Translations under genes and position numbers: made by a program | Notes under the pieces: generated by a model | Told to the model about the DNA's origin: nothing | The model's database searches: none | The model's input: only the letters and a program-made list of their open reading frames with translations | Shown: positions 12,301 to 20,248 of the stretch, piece by piece | How the letters are laid out: each line of letters starts with the position of its first letter | Position numbering within the stretch: the stretch's first letter is position 1 | Assembly: GCA_017165825.1 (NCBI GenBank) | Contig: CM029376.1 | Span: 19,949,439 to 20,013,438, forward strand | DNA from: Hepsetus odoe | Lineage: Eukaryota > Chordata > Actinopteri > Characiformes > Hepsetidae | Direction: 5' to 3' | DNA length: 64,000 bases

Positions 12301-15300
12301 TTTTTTATGTACAAAGATTCAATTTGATGTATAAGTTATACAAACATTCTAATGCAGATATTAGATGCAGATATCATTTGAGACCAAGTATATCAGCAAA
12401 TCAATCTGTTTCAATGTTATGATGAACCCTAGAGAGTTTTACTCCTTCCATACTTTCAGAAACAGGCAATGAGGGCCCCTTTAGTAGATTAATCCTTTGG
12501 TTCACACAGTTTTTAGAGCTTGAATTATATGCAGGAGATGCCACTCAGAGACTCTGAAATCTCTCTGAAAAAAGAGAAAGAAAAAAGATTTGGAGGGCTA
12601 CTTTTTAAAACTGCACCCCCCACTTTAAAGTCATGTGCTGTCCCCCAGTGGGTCTCTCATTTATACATTGTAATAAAATATTCAGTTTAAGAGGCAGGAG
12701 ACATCAAAAGTGTCGTTTCTGTCTTATCTATTCTTGCCTCAGGGTTTTGAGTGCTGGCAGTGCTGGTCTGTATTATTGTCAGAAAAGTCTAAAAAAAAGA
12801 AACATTAAATGTGGCCATCCAAGGATTTTCCCACACATGTATTTACATGTTCTGTAAAGTCATATTTGTAGAATCACATACACAACACAGTTTTGTTTCC
12901 CCATACTGCAGTAACAGCCTAGTGCACCGTAGCAAATTATTATCATTTTACAGATTCCATCAATACTCCAGGTTAAAGGATCAAGCAATGCATTCCTTGG
13001 AAAAAATCTGGGAATTAAAATGACCTATTCCCTAGTTAAATCATCTTTTCCATACACACACCTCTGGAGTAATTACCTTTCAAATGGAAACCGGGCTGAT
13101 TTGAACAAGATCACCTCTGACAAGACAGAAGGAAGAAAAGGTGACCTGTCAGTTAAGCTGCTATTACATTTATTAAAACTGACAGCTACGATCTAATATT
13201 ATTAAAGGGAACAAAATTCCTGATCTGAAACGCAGATAGCCTTAAATGATTCAAGGAGTCTGGAAAGTTAGCCGTGATTATGATAGTCATGTTTATTTCC
13301 CCTTTAAAGTGGCATTATTGCACATCCAGTCCTTCTTGTTTGAGTCTTCTCCTCCCTCCCCTGGGCCATTAATTACAAATATGTAAAGGCAAGAAAAGGC
13401 GAGCGTAATTCCTGCAGAAGCAGCTGAACATCAGCAAAAGCACTGCCTTTACAGGAACAGGAGATAATTTGCTGCTTTGATCTCAACTGTAAGGTGGAAT
13501 TGTGTTATGTTTTCCCTAATAACACCTTCAGTTCATTTAACTGCAGTACAATTAAATGGATGCAGGGGAATTCAGGTTTGCAACACCTTTCTCAGTCTCA
13601 ACTTGTAAGATGTTAGCTTTAGCTCCAGGCTAATTTGTACCCTCAATTACTTTGAGGTCCAGTGCTTTTGGCTTTTGATGTGGACTCTGGAGAGACAGCA
13701 ACCTTCTTACCTGTCAGACTCGTCAATGAGCTTAAAAGTCAGATCAAACACCTACCCCCTTTACCCACCACCCCCACCCATACATGCTGTATCCCATGAG
13801 GCCTCCAGGGTAAAACACCTCTTCCATTAACACATGGCCCACCACCCCTAGCACAGCACATTCAGACCAGTGCAGCAGCATAGTGAAACTAAAACAGAGG
13901 CCCCATTCCAATAAAAGAAAACAAGCAAAGCCCATGGGGTGAGCACTGATACATCAGAAGCTGTACACACTTCACACACCATGGAACTCTCAGAAGAATT
14001 CTCCACAGCAATTAAGTGCCTGACGTGAAACTGATCATGATTAATAATACATGCTGTCGAAAATCAGCATAATGCTTGCACATTTAAGGCGTATACGCAA
14101 AGGCGTGTATTATTAATGAAAGGCAGCATGAGCTAGTGCATGGAAGGATATATGAAAAAAGAAATGTGTAAAAAAAATATGAAAGGGCAAAGAGATTTCA
14201 TTATTTATTGGTGCAGCGCTGAGGAGGCAAAAAAGTGTCCGAGCGCATGCAAATGCTCCTGATTTGAGCATGACCTTGCATCCTAGAGCAGTACTGCAAT
14301 TGAAAGCGAGCCGCCTCCATTTCTGCTCCGGGGAACTCTGTCTTCCTGAGCCACCCGCATTCCATTTGAAACACTTCTAGACTCTGTGAGGGTGCACACT
14401 CCACACTGCGCAAATAACACAGCTGTGCTCCGGCGCTTTCACAACCAATGAAAAGCCAAAACCTTAAACTACCAAGTATGCAGCAGTTTGAAGTAAATTT
14501 GTTCATTTTTTATAGCAAACCATTTATTCTGCTTATCAAGCTGTGCAACTAAGCAGCCCTGCTCACTCACAAATCTCCCACTCACATTTAGCACGGCTAA
14601 ACAAAATTAGACCCAATTAAGAGGAGAGTTCAGCAAAAATGTTTTTTTTTTTCCCGTTTACTCTTACATATTAAACACAGTAGCAGCAATCATTTTGAAG
14701 AGTTTTTGTATGTAGAGCTATTTGATTATTTAAGGCTAAAAGTAATTTGTGTGGATTTAAGCATGGAGCGCCACAGTGCCAATTAGTGTGGTATGGGCTT
14801 CCATTACTTGTTACCACATTAGCCTCATAGCTCTAGAGATGAAGAACAAGAAGAAAAGTGAAATAAGCAAACTTAAGACACTAAACACATCCTTATTAAT
14901 CTACCGCATTCATAGAAAATGGCATAAAGTAGATTTTTTGCCAAATTTCTTCCTTAAAGTTTGAAAACTACAGTGTTAAGTTCAGTCAAACATGATAAGA
15001 ATCAGGCAGCAAGTGACAACATCTCTCTGTTCCACGAAACAACCAAAACATAGTCCTACTAAAGTGACTTTTTTCGGTCATTCCATTTATTCATTTAAAT
15101 GTTCTGCTTTTTCTTGATCATTATTTGAAAATGAGGCAAAAATATTTAATACATTTTATTTCAAAAGTGATGACTGTACAAAATAAAGAATCTCCACTAA
15201 CTTTACCGGACAATGCAAAAAACATTTTTTACTTGTGTTACATGTTAATAAGTTACTATTGTAACTAATGCATTTATAATAATTATTTTGTTTAATGCAG

Positions 15301-18300
15301 AAAAATACAGAAAAATAAAATTAGAAAACTTGACATTCTTTTTTTCCTTGGACATGCACCAGCTCCTTCCTACCTGTGTGTTAGCCTGAGCTGCTTTATA
15401 ACATGAGTCTCTGATTTCAGGTGGTGGAGCGTGAGATCCTGTTCCATTATGGCTGTGGAAATGTTCTTCCTGGAAGCCTGCAAGTGAAGGGCCAACGGGT
15501 GGCTGATAACCGTTGGCATCACATCTCTCTGGAGGTTAATGGAACAATGCTGAGGCTCACCGTGGATGGCTCCCGCTCTAAATCTGTGAGGCTACAGGAG
15601 CCTTGCCGACTTACTCAGGCCCGTGGGACCTTGCTGTTCGCCAACCCCAACCCAAGCACAGAGGCCCACGCACTGGGCTTCAAAGGCTGTATGGACAGAC
15701 TAGAGTTTAATGGCCAGTCATTGAGGAGAGAGGAGAAGGCGACAGGACTAAGCTTGCAGAGAAACCGTCTCTTTGGCATGTACCAGTGCTGCAGAGAGGA
15801 TGGCTGTGCCAGTAACCCTTGTGAGAATGGAGGGACATGTGTGGAAAACTTTAACGGAGGTAAGGATTAATTTCCATGCATTGTTGTGCATGTTTATTTA
15901 AAAAAAAGGAGAATAATGCTTGTATCCTCTTTAGCATTTTACATTTGTGATTGAAATTAGCCCCTGTAATGAAGTATGTTTTTGTTCTAATATGAACGTG
16001 GAAATCCAAAATGAAACCTGTTAATACAAAATGGGCATTTAAAGGCCATGTGTCACGGAAAGCTATTTTTTTTTCTTGTTTGTAATATATAAACACTCTT
16101 AAAGTTTCAGAATGTACTGTTCAGTCCCCTTTGTGCCAAGCAAAATGAACCATTTAACTAATAGACTTGATGTTTAAACCGAAATCTTATTGAAGCTCCA
16201 GCCCTGCTTTTCTGCCATAACGGTAACGATAGGTTGCAACTTTTTGTATATGTATTTGTATGCAGAAACACTTTTCACTGCAACACAATTATGGAAATGA
16301 AGCTGGGGAGATAATAACCCCAAATGCATTTCCTTTTCAAAAGATGTGTGAATACGTCAGGCTCAGTGATTTCTATCCAGGTCTTTGATCTCCATTCAAA
16401 TATCTCGGCACAGATCTCAGTGGATGTGCCAGCGCCAGGGTGACAGTTTCTGTATCTGAAGTTAAGGCATGATTCTTTCTGAATTTTGCTCTCTAGAGTT
16501 GAGCTGCAGCTGCACAATGCACTTCTCTGGTGCACGCTGTGAGCTGGACAACAACCACTGCGCATCTCAGCCCTGTTCCCCCGGCAGCCAGTGTGTGCCA
16601 AAGCCTAAAGGCTACATGTGCCAGTGCCCTGGACAAATTGCTGGAAGCAGGTAAGAACGTACTGTAGAATGGCCAAAAGTGATCATGTATACCTTATCTC
16701 CATTCTGGGTGGTTTCCTGGGTAGTCAGCACATTTAGCATCACATTTTGTACGTTGTCATCTTTTTCCCTATTTAATGCAAAATAATATGAATTTTATTT
16801 TATATGTTAGGTATGTATGCCAAAAAGGACTTTTCAGGTTTTTTCTGTGCCTATCAATTAATGAAGTATGATTTAGCCTCTCTGACCTGTTTTATTGCTA
16901 AACTGGATCAAGCTTAAAACATTTCTTAAACTAATTTCTGAGAGATAAAATAAAGAAAGCCATCTCTCTGAATGCCTCCAACTGCTACTGTTTACCAGCA
17001 TGTCGGTCTACCCTGAGGGTGATAAAATATTAGAAGGCATAATGGCATGAACTTACATTAAAGGGAAATTCATTAGTAAACTCCCATGTAAGTGCTGCTT
17101 ACAGGCATTTAAATGCTCAAATTTTAAAAATATCAATGAATGTTTTCAACTAGTTTAAAAAGCAAATTTTTGTTTGTTATATTACAAAACTGATGTACAA
17201 AACATGTACAGTACTGTGCAAAAGTTTTAGGCAGGTGTGGAAAAATGCTGTAAACAAAGAATGCTTTCAGAAATGGAAGTGTTCATCATTTATTTTCATC
17301 AATCAACAAAATGCAGTGAACGAACAAAAGAGAATCTAAATCAAATCAATATTTGGTGTGACCACCCTTTGCCTTCAAAACAGCATCAGTTCCTCTAGGT
17401 ACACTTGCACACAGTTTTTAAAGGAACTCGGCTGGTAGGTTGTTCCAAACATCTTGGAGAACTAACCACAGATCTTCTGTGGATGTAGCTTCCTCACATC
17501 CTTCTGTCTCTTCATGTAATCCAGACACACTGGATGATGTTGAGATCAGGGCTCTGTGGGGGCCAGAAGAACTGATGCTGGTTTGAAGGCAAAAGGGAGT
17601 AACACCAAATATTGATCTGATTTAGATTTTTCTCTTGTTCGTTCACTTTGCATTTTGTAAATTGATCAAAATAAACAATCATTATTTATATTTCTGAAAG
17701 CATTCTTTGTTTACAGCATTTTTTCCACACCTGCCTAAAACTTTTGCACAGTACTGTATATTTAATAATATAAGTGATATAACCAATAACATAAAAAATC
17801 TTACTTATTGTTTTGGATTTTTGTTTGGTTCTTGCAATTCTCAGTCGCTTGCCTCTGCTAGATTTAATACTGTGATAAATTATGTAATTAATATATTATA
17901 TATTGTTTTAAAAATATGATCATGAACTACTGCATGTATCATAAAAAGTACCAATTACAGACAAGTCATTAACAGTTACATCCAAAGCACAAAAAACTGG
18001 ACAGTGATAAGCAGTAAGGTAAAGTTCAGGCATTTTTAAAAATATCATATTTTAGTAGTACATTGTTTCTATCTTTACTTCTGTTTTTTTTTTCTTTTTG
18101 AAGTATTGAAATAAAAATAAACATAAAAAACATACTATTTATTTCCCAACTTTGCAACTATCATAACATGGCATGTATGTTATATTTAGTCATATTGCCT
18201 GTACTAGGGGTTTAAATGATACCCACAGCTCTGAACCTCATTTTTTCCCTTCTCTTTCTTGTCGATATCCAGATGTCCTACCATTTTTGACACCTGCTCT

Positions 18301-20248
18301 ACATACACCTGCAGCAAGGGACTTGCATGTAGAATGTCTGAGGGCTCCATCCATTGTGACATTTCGCTTCAGTCATTAAGAGATATTGGATATGTTGAGA
18401 TTGCTGAGATTTCTGCAGGAGTGATGGGGCTAATCTTTCTTGTGGCGGCTTTTGTGTGTGTTCGGAAGCGTTACATCACCCACAAGAAGCAGAAGTCAGG
18501 CTGTGTGCAGGACTCCAACAGCTACTTCCCTACAGGTCTGACAAAAAGCATGATGCGGGATGGTGGGGACACACCCCCTATGGAGATGAGCACTCTGATT
18601 GGCTCTGGAAATGATCTTGACAACAGCCCCTTTCGTTCCCTGAAGCCTCGGGAGCGGGTTCTGGCTCAGGTTGGCTCCCGGCCCCAAAAGGCTCAGGGCC
18701 CGGTGGTGTGCAGTGTGGCCCCTAACCTGCCCCCTCCCCCCTCCTCCAGCTCTGATAATGACTCCATCAGGAAACATAACTGGGAGCCAAGTTATGAAGG
18801 TGGGTTTGTTTTTTCAATTTATTTCAATAGGAGATTTACAAGTTGAGGGCAAATGACCTTGAGAAGTGCCTAGAAAAGAATTTCTCTTTTCCTGATTCAC
18901 ATTCCTTTCTTTATACTGATTCTATAACCAGCAAGACAGAGATGTTTTCTGCATTTCTGCTTATCAGAAATTACTCACGGTCAGAGCCATTATGCACACA
19001 TATTTGAGCTTCAAGGTCTGTTTGTGTGTGTCTTCAGTGTATAATACTAAATAGCAATAAAATTACACAATAGTAGTTAAAAAAATAGTAATGAAAATGA
19101 CAACCCTTGTCATTGCGAGGTCACGGCACAGCACACATGAACCACAACGAAATTGGACCTCTGCATTTAACCCATACACACAGCAGTGGGCAGCTATTGA
19201 AAGCGCCCGGGGAGCAGTGATGGGGACGGTACCTTGCTCAAGGGTACCTCAGGGCAACCCACTGGGGTGGGAATCGAACCCACAATCTTCCGATGCGGGG
19301 CCAACTCCCTAACCACTAGGCCACCGCTGCCCCTGATGCAGTCATATTTACAAAATTTACAATTTACAAAATTTCTCCATTCATGTACACAGCATTTGAC
19401 ATACAATTACACAATTGCTTGGAAAAGAAAACAGTTAAATTGTTACTTTGACAAAAGCTGGGTGTTGCACATAAAAGAGGGAGCAACTATATACTTTATG
19501 TTGGACATTATATAAAAATATGAGCAACTAAATGTTTGCACATTCTTTAAAAGCATATCTCAAAACACATAAAGCTGTAAACACTCAAATAGTGGTTTCT
19601 GCCACTGTATGACATACTGTTTATGAATAAAAAAAAAAGTATTTTATTATTACAGCAGCAACAATTTGAACATTGACCAACCTATCACTTTATCTGAAAA
19701 TCAAACATTACACATTTTTAAAAACTTGAAAAGTATAAATATATAAACCCAGCATCCTCTCCTTTGTATTTGCAGTGTACCCCGCTGATCCAGATTACTT
19801 TGGCCGCCCAGCAGTGCAGGAGTTCCCTCAGTTCGACATTGTAGAGAGCACCTATCCCACCATGTCATCCACAGACTCTCGCAGGAACTCACGCTTTGGG
19901 GGCTTCCCATTCCCTCTGGATCGCAATGACCGACGTGCACCATTGCCTCCCTGCTACAGCAACCAGAACCTAGATGACTTCTTGGGGCCAGATGGCCTGC
20001 CCCTGCCCAGTTCACAGTGTCCAAATGAATACACAGCCATCAGCTACTACCCCACTCAGCACACACGCAGCATGGACAACGTGTCGGCGGGATACAAACG
20101 GCTGAGTGTGCGCCTGAGTGTGGCCCAGCCTTCTTATGCAGACTGTGGCTCCTCCAGGCACACATCGCCTTCCAGGCGCCCCCGCAGCCACACAGACTCG
20201 GACATGATGGAGAGTGACTACGGCAGCTGCGAAGAGGTCATGTTTTAG
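176..20248 (+). CDS. fat2: fat2: FAT atypical cadherin 2, 3' part (15 exons, spliced)
   Basis: FAT cadherins are giant single-pass adhesion proteins at the plasma membrane; FAT2 acts at epithelial cell contacts and in planar movement. Coding exons: 176-372, 529-682, 1467-1700, 2613-3002, 6464-6675, 7729-7866, 8691-8834, 9761-9958, 10537-11012, 11126-11445, 11935-12089, 15421-15859, 16497-16650, 18273-18799, 19776-20248. All have AG/GT borders and phases that join in one frame of about 1,402 residues ending at TAG 20246-20248. Order: one partial plus six complete cadherin repeats, FAT juxta-laminin region, laminin-G, two EGFs, transmembrane helix, cytoplasmic tail of about 300 residues. FAT2 was chosen over FAT1 and FAT3 because no EGF precedes laminin-G and only two full EGFs follow, and because an SLC36 gene lies convergent nearby, as in human FAT2-SLC36A1. 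The 5' two-thirds of the gene lies outside the window. FAT3 is the main alternative. Confidence 0.87.
529..682 (+). CDS. fat2: fat2 exon b: first half of a cadherin repeat
   Basis: Acceptor TTTAG ends at 528 and donor AG|GTAAAA follows 682. The 51 codons carry the start of a repeat: a MENSPSG segment with the first calcium-binding Glu, SASDPDIGTNGQVSF, and FHLDSKTG before the phase 1 donor. The joined reading with the next exon gives the usual TG-ELF strand. Confidence 0.9.
683..1466 (+). other. fat2 intron
   Basis: AT-rich intron. It contains one SINE copy (1197-1442) close to the 3' splice site and nothing else recognised. Confidence 0.85.
1197..1442 (+). repeat. tRNA-headed SINE
   Basis: The head reads like a tRNA-derived promoter (cctagtggttaggg, then gggtttgaacccc as the B-box-like part). 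It is followed by the family core ggttgccctgaggtacc and the 3' tail gttcactgtgtgttgtgctgtg. The same family recurs at 7015, 10252, 19093, 26742, 27478, 50996, 51221 and, as a tail fragment, at 58264. Confidence 0.85.
1467..1700 (+). CDS. fat2: fat2 exon c: end of one cadherin repeat and start of the next
   Basis: Acceptor AACAG ends at 1466 and the donor after 1700 is ACACAG|GTATGC. Phase is 1 on both sides and there are 78 codons. It contains ILDREKETEYDLVVKATDGGG and the closing DMNDNPPQF linker, then NHYEVTVFDNTTVRTPLAVIYARDPDTG of the next repeat. All calcium motifs are canonical. Confidence 0.92.
1701..2612 (+). other. fat2 intron
   Basis: AT-rich intron of about 0.9 kb. No repeat family or second gene was recognised. 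Confidence 0.8.
2613..3002 (+). CDS. fat2: fat2 exon d: cadherin repeat with degenerate linker
   Basis: Acceptor TTTGGCAG ends at 2612 and the donor after 3002 is GAGACAG|GTAAGG. There are 130 codons in phase 1/1. It encodes the rest of one repeat (YFSLDEISGILRLERSLADE, LRVKATDRGLP) and the first half of the next (SSEYTTQIPESSAVGTEVLS, GRFQINPETG). The inter-repeat linker reads DLSDYQPVF where DxNDNxPxF is expected, and ALDRE is replaced by SLADE, so calcium binding at this junction is probably weakened. Confidence 0.92.
3003..6463 (+). other. fat2 intron (3.5 kb)
   Basis: AT-rich and low complexity around 3640-3960 (runs of AATAAT and ATAAAA). No transposon or exon recognised. Open frames here lack splice context and similarity to cadherins. 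Confidence 0.75.
6464..6675 (+). CDS. fat2: fat2 exon e: end of cadherin repeat and start of next
   Basis: Acceptor GCCGCAG ends at 6463 and the donor after 6675 is ATGCAG|GTATTG. It encodes the GVLAVSASLDFE strand, YYLSVEGARG and the canonical DINDNPPVF linker, then DYSTEIAENISLGDTVMQ, including the AEN calcium motif of the next repeat. It enters in phase 1 and leaves in phase 0. Confidence 0.92.
7015..7258 (+). repeat. tRNA-headed SINE
   Basis: Close to full-length copy: head gtggcctagtggttaggg, B-box-like gggttcaaatcccag, core ggttgccctgaggtac and tail ttgtggttcactgagtgctgtg. Same family and strand as the copy at 1197. Confidence 0.88.
7505..7728 (+). repeat. Long pyrimidine-rich tract before exon
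   Basis: About 220 bases made almost wholly of C and T, ending in CTCTCTCAG at the acceptor. The reverse-strand open frame over it is compositional (Arg/Lys/Glu-rich) and is not a gene. Confidence 0.85.
7729..7866 (+). CDS. fat2: fat2 exon f: cadherin repeat core
   Basis: Acceptor CTCTCAG ends at 7728 and the donor after 7866 is GAAGAG|GTGAGC. 46 codons in phase 0/0: VTAVDLDGSPNNLIHYSIVSG, FSIDSRTGHIRV and SALDREE. It is the middle of a canonical repeat that began in the previous exon. Confidence 0.92.
7867..8690 (+). other. fat2 intron
   Basis: AT-rich intron of 0.8 kb. Nothing else recognised. Confidence 0.8.
8691..8834 (+). CDS. fat2: fat2 exon g: end of cadherin repeat
   Basis: Acceptor TCTGTTTCAG ends at 8690 and the donor after 8834 is CTAAAG|GTACTG. 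48 codons in phase 0/0, with no internal start, so it is easily missed by ORF calling. It encodes FTHYSLTVQAADEGLPPLSS, the canonical DVNDNPPVF linker, then SQTTHNLVLK at the head of the next repeat. Confidence 0.92.
8835..9760 (+). other. fat2 intron
   Basis: Intron of 0.9 kb beginning with a T-rich run. No repeat family recognised. Confidence 0.8.
9761..9958 (+). CDS. fat2: fat2 exon h: divergent cadherin repeat
   Basis: Acceptor TCTGTTTCAG ends at 9760 and the donor after 9958 is ATTCAG|GTAAAG. 66 codons in phase 0/0: EGEPVGSSILQLLVSDRDLP, FSYHIMSGNEGRHFHVDNGG. The usual ALDRE is replaced by a basic segment (SPLGKRGKPQ), so this second-last repeat has lost a calcium motif. Confidence 0.9.
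9959..10536 (+). other. fat2 intron with SINE head fragment
   Basis: AT-rich intron. It carries a truncated SINE head at 10252-10284 and nothing else recognised. Confidence 0.8.
10252..10284 (+). repeat. SINE 5' head fragment
   Basis: Only the first ~33 bases of the SINE family are present (ggcagtggtggcctagtggt and the bases after it). The sequence then becomes unrelated, as in a copy that lost its body. Confidence 0.7.
10537..11012 (+). CDS. fat2: fat2 exon i: last cadherin repeat and juxta-laminin region
   Basis: Acceptor TTTTCACAG ends at 10536 and the donor after 11012 is CCTAG|GTAAAA (phase 2). It closes the previous repeat with a degenerate linker (NVTEESKYPPTV instead of DxNDNxP) and encodes the final repeat (HASDQDPQDVLSYRLES, FFSVDTADGKIV, YSLNVSVSDGKFSVFADVRVHV). 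It then enters the FAT-specific region GLTAEEFVADHWRSLQRSLG, which matches my memory of the FAT1 pattern (EEFxxDHWRxxQR). The last repeat has no DRE motif. Confidence 0.92.
11126..11445 (+). CDS. fat2: fat2 exon j: FAT juxta-laminin cysteine region
   Basis: Acceptor TTCACAG ends at 11125 and the donor after 11445 is CAATG|GTAGGT. The split Arg codon joins NIPR to QELHIASLQQEP. The segment contains the FAT-family pattern VLLVRRAQD, LGLSIHRMRQ, CVEYGCPGRSC, HYSTARASFITPLHSWENVCTC. No EGF domain follows before laminin-G, unlike FAT1 and FAT3, where a first EGF sits here. Confidence 0.92.
11446..11934 (+). other. fat2 intron
   Basis: Half-kilobase intron. Nothing else recognised. Confidence 0.8.
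11935..12089 (+). CDS. fat2: fat2 exon k: first part of laminin-G domain
   Basis: Acceptor ATTTTAG ends at 11934 and the donor after 12089 is TTAAAG|GTATTA. 52 codons: SAVKFDGHGYLKYLY strand, NFYLSLRIKTSAAEGTVMTANTS. This is the standard start of a laminin-G fold (F-x-G-x-g-Y, then L-x-x-R-x-x-T/K). Phase 1 in, phase 0 out. Confidence 0.92.
12090..15420 (+). other. fat2 intron inside laminin-G (3.3 kb)
   Basis: The intron splits the laminin-G domain. No transposon family recognised. A GC-richer, CpG-containing patch at about 14205-14470 and a patch at about 13320-13500 look less random than their surroundings and may be cis-regulatory. Confidence 0.7.
15421..15859 (+). CDS. fat2: fat2 exon l: rest of laminin-G and first EGF
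   Basis: Acceptor GATTTCAG ends at 15420 and the donor after 15859 is GGAG|GTAAGG. 146 codons: VADNRWHHISLEVNG, LRLTVDGSRSKSV, LLFANPNPS, GFKGCMDRLEFNGQSL (laminin-G closing pattern G-F-x-G-C-M). The first EGF then begins, CCREDGCASNPCENGGTC. Phase 1 out. Confidence 0.94.
15860..16496 (+). other. fat2 intron between EGF halves
   Basis: 0.6 kb intron interrupting the first EGF. Nothing else recognised. Confidence 0.8.
16497..16650 (+). CDS. fat2: fat2 exon m: end of EGF 1 and EGF 2
   Basis: Acceptor CTCTCTAG ends at 16496 and the donor after 16650 is AGCAG|GTAAGA. It encodes LSCSCTMHFSGARCELD, finishing EGF 1 (C-x-C...GxxC), and NNHCASQPCSPGSQC with YMCQCPG, most of EGF 2. It leaves in phase 2; the split Arg joins to CPTIF in the next exon. 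Confidence 0.93.
16651..18272 (+). other. fat2 intron carrying a Tc1-derived element
   Basis: 1.6 kb intron. A third of it is the transposon at 17209-17756, and the rest is AT-rich with nothing recognised. Confidence 0.85.
17209..17756. mobile_element. Non-autonomous Tc1/mariner-like element, long inverted repeats
   Basis: Flanked by TA (17207-17208 and 17757-17758), the Tc1/mariner target duplication. The ends are inverted copies (cagtactgtgcaaaagtttt against aaaacttttgcacagtactg), and the inverted similarity continues inward for roughly 170 bases on each side. The centre, read on the - strand around 17520-17590, still resembles the end of a Tc1 transposase (WPPQSPDLNIIQ, then a frameshift). 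About 548 bases is too short for a working transposase gene. A second copy lies at 43284-43819. Confidence 0.9.
18273..18799 (+). CDS. fat2: fat2 exon n: EGF stub, transmembrane helix, start of cytoplasmic tail
   Basis: Acceptor GATATCCAG ends at 18272 and the donor after 18799 is ATGAAG|GTGGGT. It encodes a last cysteine of EGF 2 and a short cysteine stub (CSTYTCSKGLACR, SIHCD). The single transmembrane helix follows at about 18394-18462 (AEISAGVMGLIFLVAAFVCV) with a basic stop-transfer RKRYITHKKQK. The tail is proline- and serine-rich (NLPPPPSSSSDNDS) with SPFRSLKPRERV. Phase 1 out. Confidence 0.94.
18800..19775 (+). other. fat2 last intron
   Basis: 1 kb intron containing a reverse-strand SINE (19093-19334); otherwise AT-rich. 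Confidence 0.85.
19093..19334 (-). repeat. tRNA-headed SINE (reverse strand)
   Basis: Reverse complement of the family: ccctaaccactaggccaccg head at the right end, gggaatcgaaccc as B-box-like part, core ggtacctcagggcaacc, and tail gaaccacaacgaaattgg at the left end. Confidence 0.88.
19776..20248 (+). CDS. fat2: fat2 exon o: C-terminal cytoplasmic exon
   Basis: Acceptor TATTTGCAG ends at 19775; the stop is TAG 20246-20248. 157 codons joined by a split Val: PADPDYFGRPAVQEFPQFD, Tyr- and Ser-rich segments (STYPTMSSTDSRRNS, PNEYTAISYYPTQ), basic SSRHTSPSRRPRSH, and an acidic end finishing in SCEEVMF. The last three residues V-M-F fit a class II PDZ ligand (hydrophobic-x-hydrophobic), which is an inference. 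Tail length (about 300 residues with exon n) matches FAT2 better than the longer tails of FAT1 and FAT3. Confidence 0.93.

Noticed and set aside
176..20248. Calling the cadherin FAT1 or FAT3
   Set aside because: FAT1 and FAT3 carry an EGF before laminin-G and more EGFs after it. Here there is none before and two after, and the SLC36 neighbour fits FAT2. FAT3 remains the fallback because FAT3-MTNR1B-SLC36A4 has the same gene order.
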